Assembly: GCA_021648445.1 (NCBI GenBank)
Contig: JAKISU010000003.1
Coordinates: forward strand, 1 to 63,614
Direction: 5' to 3'
Length of the DNA stretch: 63,614 nt
Source of the DNA: Flavobacteriaceae bacterium
Lineage (GTDB): Bacteria > Bacteroidota > Bacteroidia > Flavobacteriales > Flavobacteriaceae
Shown piece by piece: positions 24,105 through 32,481 of this stretch (the first letter of the stretch is position 1; each line of letters begins with the position of its first letter). Made by a program: the position numbers and the translations under genes. The notes under the pieces are model-generated. The model ran no database searches. It was given only the letters and a program-made list of their open reading frames with translations, and had not been told where the DNA came from.

Positions 24105-25007
24105 ATGGCAATTAGAAAAAACTCGTCGAGAGGACGACACGCTAGTAGTTCTTCTCGCACTCCGGAAAAGTCGAATAGTAATCGAAAACAGGATTCAAAA
24201 CCAACATATAAAAAAAAGTCATCTTTTTCAAAAACTAAACCGAATCCATATCGTAAAGACATTCGAAAAGATTCTCCTAAGCAAAGAATAGAAGAACCTA
24301 CAGAAATTAGATTGAATAAATTTATTTCAAACTCAGGTATTTGTTCTCGTAGAGAAGCTGATACCTATATTAGATCTGGTAGTGCTACCGTAAATGGAAA
24401 AGTAATTACCGAGATGGGCTACAAAGTAAAATTGGATGATGAAGTACGATTTGATGGTTCATTAATCAGCCCCGAAGCAAAAAAGTATGTTTTACTGAAT
24501 AAACCTAAAAATTTCATCACTACCATGGACGATGAGCGTGGTAGAAAAACTGTAATGGATCTAGTTGGCGGTGCTACCAAAGAACGTATTTATCCTGTGG
24601 GCAGACTAGATAGAAATACTACCGGTTTATTATTGTTTACCAATGATGGTGAAATGGCAAAAAAACTAACACACCCTAAGCATAACGTTCGTAAATTATA
24701 CCATACCTCTTTAGATAAAAAATTGGCTATGAAAGATCTACAAAAAATTTCTGAAAATTTTGTGTTAGACGGGAAAATGGTCTTTGTAGATGCCATTTCT
24801 TATATCGAAAATCAATCTAAAACTGAAATAGGTATTGAAATCCATTCCGGTAGAAATAGAATTGTTCGTAAAATATTTGAACATTTTGGTTATACCGTTG
24901 TGAAGCTAGACAGGGTTATTTTTTCAGGATTGACCAAGAAAAATTTATCACGTGGTCATTGGCGTCACCTTACTCAACAAGAAATCAATAATTTAAAGAT
25001 GTTGTAA
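24105..25007 (+). CDS. rluB: RluB/RsuA-family rRNA pseudouridine synthase
   Basis: 300 residues. The first 65 or so are Lys/Arg/Ser-rich and probably disordered, as in other Bacteroidota members. An S4 RNA-binding domain follows (IRLNKFISNSGICSRREADTYI...GSATVNGKVI). The catalytic domain has the Asp in GRLDRNTTGLLLFTNDG, plus GRNRIVRKIFEHFGYTVVKLDRV. The family converts a uridine of 23S (RluB/RluF) or 16S (RsuA) rRNA to pseudouridine. The exact target cannot be read from the sequence. It has its own -7 box. Confidence 0.92.
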   Translation: MAIRKNSSRGRHASSSSRTPEKSNSNRKQDSKPTYKKKSSFSKTKPNPYRKDIRKDSPKQRIEEPTEIRLNKFISNSGICSRREADTYIRSGSATVNGKVITEMGYKVKLDDEVRFDGSLISPEAKKYVLLNKPKNFITTMDDERGRKTVMDLVGGATKERIYPVGRLDRNTTGLLLFTNDGEMAKKLTHPKHNVRKLYHTSLDKKLAMKDLQKISENFVLDGKMVFVDAISYIENQSKTEIGIEIHSGRNRIVRKIFEHFGYTVVKLDRVIFSGLTKKNLSRGHWRHLTQQEINNLKML

Positions 25008-25009
25008 GC

Positions 25010-25129
25010 CTCTCCCGAAACCTCTTTAGGCGGTTTCGGAGGACGTCTAAAAGGGTTATTAACTGTCTGTTCGAGCGCAGTCGAGAACTATATTATATTG
25101 ATAATCAGGACGTCTCGACTGCGCTCGAC
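25010..25129. repeat. REP-like inverted repeats between rluB and the amylase gene
   Basis: A hairpin CCGAAACC / GGTTTCGG is followed by a larger inverted repeat: TCGAGCGCAGTCGAGA at 25071-25086 and its complement at 25113-25128. The same 16-base arms recur at 41444-41459 and 41498-41513. The genes on both sides converge here, so the hairpins may also stop transcription. Confidence 0.85.
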
Positions 25130-25212
25130 GAGACAAATATTAACTATTTTTACTTTTTAGACAATCTCAAACCGGAAATCTTGACGCTTGAGCATCGAGG
25201 AATTTCTTTCGA

Positions 25213-27996
25213 TTAATTTTTGAATATCTTTTTAGTTAACACTCCTTGATCTGAAGTTATTCTAATCAAATACAAAGCAGGGTTCAAATCTGTAATATTA
25301 TACGATTCATTTTCAGTAAAATTACCTTTAAATGATTTTACTACTCTTCCGGTAATATCATAAATAACAACTTTAGTAGCATCCATATTGATTTTAAACG
25401 CATCTTTAACCGGATTAGGATATATTGTAATGATGTCTTCTAGATTAAGATCTCCAACAGATAAAGTAACCTGACTGCTGCCATACACTTTAAATTCACC
25501 GGGCAGTAAGCTTATTGTAGCATTAACATTGGTTACATTTATAGACGCATTGTTATTAAGTAGATCATACCAAGTGCCTGTTTGCTGAAATGCAGGGTCT
25601 ATGCTTTGTGTTATAACTCCAAAATTACCTATAATAGTGATATGTTCAATGTTTGGGCTGGCTGCGCCATCCGTTAAATGAATTGTTTTTAAGCCATTGG
25701 TGTTTGCAACATCCATCATAAAATTATCAGTTCTAAAAATGTCTTCTTGCTTTTTTAATTTTATCAGTTTTGTCCAAGTATCATATAAATCTTTTCTATC
25801 CGGTTCATCAAAATAATTCCATAAAATAGGTTTGTTACCTGTTCTTCCATTAAAATTAATATCAATATCATAGCCTAATTCACCAAACTGCCAAAACATT
25901 TTTGGTCCGGGGACAGTAAAGAAAAAAGCACCTGCTAATTCCATTCTGTCTAAAGCTGTAGCAAGATTTGTTACATCATAACTCCCATTGGAATTACCAA
26001 ATTCTAAATTTTTATACATGAGGCGTTGCTCATCATGACTTTCCATATAACTTACATTGGCAGGTACAGACCAACTTCTGTTAAGATATGATATCCACGA
26101 AAAATCAGATTTTCCACTATCATGATATCCCATGGTGGCTTCATTATAATTAAAATTATGATTGCCCCACATCATAATACCTTTACCTTCACCTAAGCGA
26201 TAATTTACCCATTCTGTTTCTTCAGCATTAGTCCCTAAATGTTCAAAAATGATATAAAAATTAGGGTTAATAGCCCATTGGTAGTCTGCATATTCTTTTA
26301 ATGTAGCAACCCTATCTGCTTGAAAAGCATTTGTACATGTTTCATCAGAAGGGGTACAGTTTTGAGTAAACCCTTTGGTAAGATCCCATCTATAACCATC
26401 AATATTGTATTCTTCAATCCAATATTGTGTAACTCTTTTCACATAATCTTTGGTAGCTTGTTGATTATGATTAAAATCATTAAAGACATTGTATGAATGC
26501 ATAGGCGTAACATTAAAAAACGGACTATCGTTACTTGCCTGCCCTCCATAACCGCCATTATCAGTATTCCATAGTCTATAAAATGGATTCTGACCGGTAG
26601 CGTGATTATGTACTACATCTAAAAAAACAGCAATTCCTCTGTTATGGCACTCATCAATAAGTTGTTTAAATGCTGTTGATGTTCCATAGTATTTATCTAA
26701 TGCCATATGAAATGATGGGTTGTATCCCCAAGATTCATTATTATCAAACTCATTTACAGGTAAAAATTCAATAGCGTTTACACCTAAATTTTGTAGATAG
26801 TCTAATCGAGATTTTACAGCATCAAAACTATGTAGGGCATCAAAATCTCTAATTAATAACTTGTAAACAACTAAATCTGTTTTTGCCGGAGGTTGAAAAT
26901 TTGTTACCTGCCAATTATAAGGTGTATCACCCGTTCTTAATAAAGTTACTGCGTGATTTGTTAATCCTGCCGGATATGCAGGTAAATTCGGATATGTAGT
27001 ATTATCAATAAAGCCATCATTAAATTCATCTAAAATGGTAGTTGAATACGGGTCAGCAATAGCTATAAAACCATCTACCAAGTACTGATACATATGGTTA
27101 GTTTGAGGAGTTAAACCCGTAAGTTCAATCCAAAAACGATCTTTAGTGCTGTCTTTATTCAGTAAATAATTATTATCAACCTGCCAGTTATTAAAGTCGC
27201 CAATTAAATGAACAATATCTTTATTAGGTGCATATAAAACCAGTGTTGCCTTTGTGTTGTCATTTGAATCTAAATTAATACCGTCTTTCATTCCTGCCGG
27301 TACAGGTTGCTCAGAAATTGAGACAATAGCTTGAAAAGTTTTGTTTTGTGTAGTACCATTATTAGTAGCTTCCAAAATATAACTTGTATTTTGTGTTACT
27401 GTATGGTTGAAACTATAAGATGTTGTATTAGTTGAAGTATTTATTGTTGTACCATTAGCTTTTAACACAAAATCGGCAGTTAATGTAGCCGTTGCAGTAA
27501 TTGATAATGATTCTCCGGAATTTAACAATGTAATATTTTGAGTTGGTGAAGTTAGTGTTAATTGAAATGCACCTACATTAAAAAAGAAGTCATTACAACC
27601 ATTATCTTTAAATTCTTGTGAGTCATTTTCGTTTCTAAATACCATTCCCATTTTAGTAGCGTTTGCAGCTTGGGTAGCATCTAAACCATAATAGGTTTCC
27701 GGTGTAATGGTAATACTCCAAGTACCATCATTATTATTTGTCATTTCTCCTACTCCATCATCTAAACCCCAATTACCTACTACATTAAACCCCCAAGCAT
27801 TAGAATCATCTCCTATACCAGAGTGCAAATATACTTTAGTTGGATTGCTAAAACCATTACAATCTGTAGCCGTACTATTCGTATCAACAGTTATTGTTAT
27901 AGATTGGTTCACATCAAAAGGCGAGGGTGAAATAGTTACCTGACTATTTACAATATAAGCTATAAAAAGTAGTAATGGGAGTAGAATTTTTTTCAT
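25213..27996 (-). CDS. Secreted GH13 alpha-amylase with T9SS type A sorting domain
   Basis: 927 residues. Order: signal peptide (MKKILLPLLLFIAYIVNS), a starch-binding-like N-terminal module (about 20-125), an Ig-like linker, a CBM48-like module (VHLIGDFNNWQVDNNYLL, about 255-340), the GH13 barrel, a C-terminal beta domain, and a type IX sorting domain (ITIYPNPVKDAFKI...KKIFKN). GH13 motifs are present: DVVHNH, GYRWDLTKGF (nucleophile Asp at about residue 540), FEHLG with the acid Glu, and ESHDEQ. The protein should be exported through the outer membrane by T9SS and anchored or released to cut starch outside the cell. It is the last gene of the susCD transcript direction, after a hairpin. Confidence 0.93.
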   Translation of the reverse strand: MKKILLPLLLFIAYIVNSQVTISPSPFDVNQSITITVDTNSTATDCNGFSNPTKVYLHSGIGDDSNAWGFNVVGNWGLDDGVGEMTNNNDGTWSITITPETYYGLDATQAANATKMGMVFRNENDSQEFKDNGCNDFFFNVGAFQLTLTSPTQNITLLNSGESLSITATATLTADFVLKANGTTINTSTNTTSYSFNHTVTQNTSYILEATNNGTTQNKTFQAIVSISEQPVPAGMKDGINLDSNDNTKATLVLYAPNKDIVHLIGDFNNWQVDNNYLLNKDSTKDRFWIELTGLTPQTNHMYQYLVDGFIAIADPYSTTILDEFNDGFIDNTTYPNLPAYPAGLTNHAVTLLRTGDTPYNWQVTNFQPPAKTDLVVYKLLIRDFDALHSFDAVKSRLDYLQNLGVNAIEFLPVNEFDNNESWGYNPSFHMALDKYYGTSTAFKQLIDECHNRGIAVFLDVVHNHATGQNPFYRLWNTDNGGYGGQASNDSPFFNVTPMHSYNVFNDFNHNQQATKDYVKRVTQYWIEEYNIDGYRWDLTKGFTQNCTPSDETCTNAFQADRVATLKEYADYQWAINPNFYIIFEHLGTNAEETEWVNYRLGEGKGIMMWGNHNFNYNEATMGYHDSGKSDFSWISYLNRSWSVPANVSYMESHDEQRLMYKNLEFGNSNGSYDVTNLATALDRMELAGAFFFTVPGPKMFWQFGELGYDIDINFNGRTGNKPILWNYFDEPDRKDLYDTWTKLIKLKKQEDIFRTDNFMMDVANTNGLKTIHLTDGAASPNIEHITIIGNFGVITQSIDPAFQQTGTWYDLLNNNASINVTNVNATISLLPGEFKVYGSSQVTLSVGDLNLEDIITIYPNPVKDAFKINMDATKVVIYDITGRVVKSFKGNFTENESYNITDLNPALYLIRITSDQGVLTKKIFKN

Positions 27997-28023
27997 AATC
28001 TGTGTAAATTAATTTAAGAAATA

Positions 28024-28055
28024 AAAGGCTGTTTATGGTGATATAAACAGCCTTT
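28024..28055 (-). terminator. Hairpin terminator between the SusE/F-like gene and the amylase gene
   Basis: A 13-base stem AAAGGCTGTTTAT / ATAAACAGCCTTT with a 6-base loop, followed on the minus strand by TTTTATTT. It may reduce rather than stop expression of the downstream amylase gene, for which no own promoter box was seen. Confidence 0.75.
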
Positions 28056-28069
28056 AAAAAAATTGTTAG

Positions 28070-29674
28070 TTAATTAACTTTTATTGTTCCATCATTAAAA
28101 TTAACTATAATTGTATAAGTTCCTGCATCAGTAACTTTTATATTTTGTTCAGAATTTTGCTCCAAAACTCCTGATGAAGTTTGGCTTTCTCCCCAATCAT
28201 TACCCCAATCACCGGCAACGGGAACAAATTTAAATTCATCACCGGCACTCAAAGCCTGACTAATTTCAAACACGCCTGTTGAAGTTTCAGTAAATTGAGG
28301 ATTACTTGCATCATTACTCCATCCATTAAAAGCTCCTACTAAGTAGAGATTAGCCGGGACTTCATTTACATTTGAAACTGTGTAACTAAGGGTATTAAAA
28401 TCTACAGCGATAACATATTTACCGGCTACAAATCCGCTAAGGTTTTGTTCATCATCTTGAATAATTCCCCCTAAGTTATCAGGATCTTCACCCCAATCGC
28501 CATCCCAACCGGTATTTTGTGGAAGGAATTTAAATTCAGCACCATCCGGTAAATCTATAATAGTTGAGAATACTCCCAAGCTTGCTTCTCCCATTGGTAT
28601 TGAAGTTGCCGGATCCCAACCTGTAAGTGAACCTACCAAGAATAAATTATTAACTGATGAAAGTTTATATGTTAATGTATTAAAATCTACAGTAACTAAA
28701 TATTTACCGGCTGCAAATCCACTAACATTTTGCTCTCCATCTTGAATAATGCTTCCTGCATTGTTGGGATCTTCACCCCAATCGCCATCCCAACCTGTAT
28801 TTTGTGGAAGGAATTTAAATTCAGCACCATCCGGTAAGTCTATTACAATTGTAAATATATTTTCTCCACTATTAAAAAATGGAAAAGATGTTGCAGGATC
28901 CCAACCGGTTAATGAACCAACAAGGAATAAGTTGTCAGGGGCAATTATAGCCTCTACAGTAAAAGTAAATGTATTCAAATCAATAGTGATTATATATTTT
29001 CCTGCTGTATATCCACTAAGGTTTTGTTCTCCTTCAACAATAAGGTTTTCTGGGTTATCAGGGTCTTCACCCCAATCGCCATCCCAACCGGTATTTTGTG
29101 GAAGGAACTTAAACTCGTCACCATCGGCAAGGTCAACTGTTATTTCAAAAATATTAAAATCAATATTGGTCATTGCCAAGGCTTCTGCTGGTTCCCAATT
29201 AGTAAGTGACCCTACTAGATAAAACTCTGTAAATTCAACTATATAGGGAGTAATTACCACAGCAATGGTTTGTGTTGCTTCACCATTATTTAAAACTCTA
29301 ATATCCAAACTTGTTGCTTCTTCGGGGTTTAACCCCATTGTATCTAACAAAAAGGTATTGAGTTCATCAACGGTCATACTAAAATCCATATTTTGAGTAG
29401 TTCCCAAAACTATTGGGTTTGTAAAATCTGTACCTGTTTCCGCTACTTCGATTGTGTAAGTTGATTCTGTGCTACTGTTAGGTGATTCCCAAGAAATAAA
29501 CAATGCATTATTTGCTAAATTAGTATCATCTAAAATTATTACTGAACCACTTGCAGGAGTTACTATTTGAAAAGACTCTTGTGCTTGTAATATTTCAAAG
29601 TTCTCATTTTCATCACAAGAGCTTATCCCAAATGTGATAAGAAAAAGGATCAAAATTTTATATATATATTTCAT
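28070..29674 (-). CDS. SusE/SusF-like starch-binding lipoprotein with four tandem modules
   Basis: 534 residues. Lipoprotein signal with Cys20 (TFGISSC, then DENEN). An N-terminal SusE-type Ig domain (about 30-148) precedes four carbohydrate-binding modules at about 150-243, 248-341, 344-438 and 443-534. Each starts with a variant of LFLVGSLTGWDPAT and contains FKFLPQNTGWDGDWGEDP. Modules 1-3 are very alike and module 4 is diverged (FKFVPVAGDWGNDWGE). Trp residues in GW, GWDGDW and DWGE are likely starch-stacking positions, as in SusE/SusF. The protein should be a surface lipoprotein that holds starch near SusCD. A copy of the locus leader repeat precedes it. Confidence 0.9.
   Translation of the reverse strand: MKYIYKILILFLITFGISSCDENENFEILQAQESFQIVTPASGSVIILDDTNLANNALFISWESPNSSTESTYTIEVAETGTDFTNPIVLGTTQNMDFSMTVDELNTFLLDTMGLNPEEATSLDIRVLNNGEATQTIAVVITPYIVEFTEFYLVGSLTNWEPAEALAMTNIDFNIFEITVDLADGDEFKFLPQNTGWDGDWGEDPDNPENLIVEGEQNLSGYTAGKYIITIDLNTFTFTVEAIIAPDNLFLVGSLTGWDPATSFPFFNSGENIFTIVIDLPDGAEFKFLPQNTGWDGDWGEDPNNAGSIIQDGEQNVSGFAAGKYLVTVDFNTLTYKLSSVNNLFLVGSLTGWDPATSIPMGEASLGVFSTIIDLPDGAEFKFLPQNTGWDGDWGEDPDNLGGIIQDDEQNLSGFVAGKYVIAVDFNTLSYTVSNVNEVPANLYLVGAFNGWSNDASNPQFTETSTGVFEISQALSAGDEFKFVPVAGDWGNDWGESQTSSGVLEQNSEQNIKVTDAGTYTIIVNFNDGTIKVN
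28361..29227 (-). repeat. Three near-identical tandem coding repeats in the SusE/F-like gene
   Basis: Units of about 285 bases. A block including CATCCCAACCGGTATTTTGT followed by GGAAGGAA is almost the same in all three. This suggests recent intragenic duplication or gene conversion. Confidence 0.85.
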
Positions 29675-29700
29675 GTGTTTATATTTATTGTTTTTTATTT

Positions 29701-29774
29701 GTTCCCGAGGCTTCGGGACTGTTCGCTATTAATCATTCCCTCGGGTGATAAACTTTTTAACATGCTCGTTTCAT
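29701..29774 (-). repeat. Leader repeat (copy 1) upstream of the SusE/F-like gene
   Basis: On the minus strand the 18-base ATGAAACGAGCATGTTAA (29757-29774; reads as M-K-R-A-C-stop) is followed by GATTAATAGCGAACAGTCCCGA and a CCCGAAG/CTTCGGG-type palindrome, then A-rich sequence and AATAAATATAAACACATGAAA at the gene start. The same units occur at 35659 and 41539. Confidence 0.88.
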
Positions 29775-29787
29775 GTGTTTATTGTTT

Positions 29788-30846
29788 TTAATTAGCTGTT
29801 ATGCTATATGTATATTCTCTAGGATTACTTAAATCTAATACTACGTGATAATTTCCAGAAGCACCCTCGAATGTTATATCTCCTCCTCCTTGTAAAAACC
29901 CATCATCATCAACTGTTCCAAGGTCAAAAGATGCCCATTCATCATTCCCTCTAAATTTAAATGGTCCGGGAGTTAAATCAATATCTACAGAAAGGGTTCT
30001 TGTTGCCGGATCATAAACTAAGTCAGTATCGCTGTCCCAACCTGTAGGGGTTGCAGCACCAATAATACCCCAACTTACCGCAGTAGCAGAATATGTTAGT
30101 GCATCTGTATCTGCTCTTACAAAATAATAACCTGCACTTGATGTACAATCGGTTTCATCTTCCTCCAAAAGTTTTCCAGTAAAAGTTCCATCGTCACCCC
30201 AATCAGTATTGCCCCAAGCAAATCCTCCAGTAGCATCAGACCCAACAAATTTGTACCCTCCATCTAACCAAACATAACCTTCATAATCTGTTTCAGCAAA
30301 AGCTGATGCAGCTAATTGAGGTGCAGTTGGCGGATCCCATCCTTGATGATTCCCTGGAACCGAAATTCTAGGTAATGCTGTAGTAAATGGTGTTATAATA
30401 ACAGTAATTATTTCAGAAATTTGAGGAATACTGGCTACTGAGCCTACAGTTGCAATTACTCTAATATCTATATTCCCTTCTACAAATGGTGATAATCCGG
30501 CACTAATTACTGCTCCGTTAAATTCACTAATATTCCAAGTTAAATTTGTATTCGAAGTTGATCCTGCTAAAAATGGATTGGTAAAATCAGTTCCAGATTT
30601 AGCAAACTCAACAGCATAAGTAATTGCTGTAGGAACTCCAAAATCAGCCGGATTCCAAGTAAGTGTAAATGCTGTATTTAATTGATTTTCTTCCGGATTT
30701 AGAATTTGAGAAAATCCAGACTCAGGTGCTGTTATTTCTCCACTTCCTTTAGCAGAAATGGTTAATAGTTCTTGATCTTCATTATCACACGAAGAAACTG
30801 TGATAATAAATAATGACAAAAACAATAATTTGAATATTTTCTTCAT
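29788..30846 (-). CDS. SusE-like glycan-binding outer-membrane lipoprotein
   Basis: 352 residues. Lipoprotein signal with Cys20 (ITVSSC, then DNEDQ). An N-terminal SusE Ig-like domain (ITAPESGFSQILNPEENQLNTAFTLTW...) is followed by two binding-type modules: ISVPGNHQGWDPPTAPQL and WGIIGAATPTGWDSDTDLVYD, each with exposed Trp residues and Asp-rich loops. By analogy with SusE it binds malto-oligosaccharides at the cell surface next to SusCD. It starts 18 bases after susD and probably shares its transcript. Confidence 0.88.
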   Translation of the reverse strand: MKKIFKLLFLSLFIITVSSCDNEDQELLTISAKGSGEITAPESGFSQILNPEENQLNTAFTLTWNPADFGVPTAITYAVEFAKSGTDFTNPFLAGSTSNTNLTWNISEFNGAVISAGLSPFVEGNIDIRVIATVGSVASIPQISEIITVIITPFTTALPRISVPGNHQGWDPPTAPQLAASAFAETDYEGYVWLDGGYKFVGSDATGGFAWGNTDWGDDGTFTGKLLEEDETDCTSSAGYYFVRADTDALTYSATAVSWGIIGAATPTGWDSDTDLVYDPATRTLSVDIDLTPGPFKFRGNDEWASFDLGTVDDDGFLQGGGDITFEGASGNYHVVLDLSNPREYTYSITAN

Positions 30847-30864
30847 TTTAAATCTATTTTTATA

Positions 30865-32472
30865 TTAATAACCAGGGTTTTGGGTTAAATTAGGATTTGC
30901 CGCTAGGTTGTTTGCTGGTATTGGATACACATTCAAATGACTAGGTAATGCTATTCCATTTGCACTTCCACCTTTCCAAACCCAATTGTAATTTCCTCCG
31001 GTGTAAAGACCAAATCTTATTAGGTCTTGTCTTCTATGTCCTTCCCAATATAATTCTCTAGACCTTTCATCAATTAAGAAGTTTAATGTTAAATTTGCGG
31101 AAATTATTCCTGTTGAATTTGCTCTATTTCTTAATAAGTTGATTTTATCAACTGCATCTCCAATTGTTCCTCCAGAGCCACCTCTTACAACAGCTTCAGC
31201 ATACATTAAATATACATCAGCTAACCTGAACATAGGAAAATCTGTATCAACAAATGTCGGGTCAGCACCAGGAATTCCGTTAGAAGTAATGTTTTTAAAT
31301 TTAGTGATAATATAACCTGTATCTCTATTGCCAATATCAGTAATTTCAATATCCCTACCGGCAGTAAGTATTGTGTTTCTTGTGTCGGTTAATGGTACAT
31401 CTCCGTTTAAGAATTTTTGAGCAAACTGTTTTCTTATTCTTAATGCACCTCCCCAACCTTGAGCTCCAAGATCAGCAGCGTTATTTTCTAAACTTCCCAC
31501 TTCTCCATTAATGATTACTGTTGTAGCTCCAAAATTTTGAGTTACAACACCATCAGAAACTAATGAAAATATAAGTTCATTTTGAGCGGCTTCATTTGAA
31601 TCATTATCAGCTAAAAAATTGTGTTCATAATTTGATGCTAGCGAATAACCACCGTTAATTATTTTGTTACAATATGTTATGCTCTCCGTATTTTTATCTT
31701 GCCCAACGTACACATTAGCATTTAAATACATTTTGGCTAAGATCATCCATGCAACTGCTTTGTCTGCTCTTGCATATTCGTTTTGCCTTGCATCAACTAA
31801 GTCGTTTTCAATAGCCAAAAGTTCAGATTCAATAAAGTCAAATAGTTGTGTTCTGTCATATTGTGGGCCTTGGTATGCTCCAACAGGATCATTTTCGGTA
31901 ACAAAAGCAGCTTTTCCAAACAAATCCATTAAATGATAGTAAGATAAAGCCCTTAACAGCCTTGCTTCGGCTCTATATGCTACAATGTCATTTGCAAGTA
32001 CTTCTGTATGCCCTCTTTCAGCCAATTTTTCATCAGTAGATTGTCTTAAAAATTCATTGCTCAATGCAACTGAAAACATGGCTCTACTAAAAAACCCTAA
32101 TAATATTGAATTAGAAGAAGACCAAGTATTTCTTTGAATTGCTTTTACAGCACCTCCTTCATCATTTTCATAAGACCAAATAGGTTCATCGGATGCTAAA
32201 TCTTGCAAGTACCAAAGTGTTCTTGCATATTGGCTTGTACCAGCATCAATACCTTGAAGGTTTGATGAGCCTGCACCTGTTACTCCTGTTAGTGAAAGGT
32301 TACCATAAACACCCGCTAAAGCTTGTTTATACGCACTGGAATTTGAATAAAACTGTTCTGTTAAAAATTCATCATCATCTTGTGGCGTTACGTTTAAGTC
32401 ATCAGTACACGCTGTAAAGAAAAGCAGTACACCTAAAAAGAAATAGAGTTGATATATATATTTTGTTTTCAT
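30865..32472 (-). CDS. susD: SusD/RagB-family nutrient-binding outer-membrane lipoprotein
   Basis: 535 residues. Lipoprotein signal ending LLFFTAC followed by TDDLN. SusD-fold features include an early DDEFLTEQFYSNSSAYKQALAGVYGNL, the TPR-like helices (VAYRAEARLLRALSYYHLMDLFGKAAFVTE), and the C-terminal FPMFRLADVYLMYAEAVVRGG and DLIRFGLY. It caps the SusC barrel and hands over maltodextrins. It is encoded 9 bases after susC in a conserved susC-susD pair, with amylase and SusE genes following, which supports starch as substrate. Confidence 0.96.
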   Translation of the reverse strand: MKTKYIYQLYFFLGVLLFFTACTDDLNVTPQDDDEFLTEQFYSNSSAYKQALAGVYGNLSLTGVTGAGSSNLQGIDAGTSQYARTLWYLQDLASDEPIWSYENDEGGAVKAIQRNTWSSSNSILLGFFSRAMFSVALSNEFLRQSTDEKLAERGHTEVLANDIVAYRAEARLLRALSYYHLMDLFGKAAFVTENDPVGAYQGPQYDRTQLFDFIESELLAIENDLVDARQNEYARADKAVAWMILAKMYLNANVYVGQDKNTESITYCNKIINGGYSLASNYEHNFLADNDSNEAAQNELIFSLVSDGVVTQNFGATTVIINGEVGSLENNAADLGAQGWGGALRIRKQFAQKFLNGDVPLTDTRNTILTAGRDIEITDIGNRDTGYIITKFKNITSNGIPGADPTFVDTDFPMFRLADVYLMYAEAVVRGGSGGTIGDAVDKINLLRNRANSTGIISANLTLNFLIDERSRELYWEGHRRQDLIRFGLYTGGNYNWVWKGGSANGIALPSHLNVYPIPANNLAANPNLTQNPGY

Positions 32473-32481
32473 TTATTTTTT

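Noticed and set aside
28749-29222. 157-residue plus-strand ORF with repeats opposite the SusE/F-like gene
   Set aside because: Its repeats simply mirror the tandem modules on the other strand.
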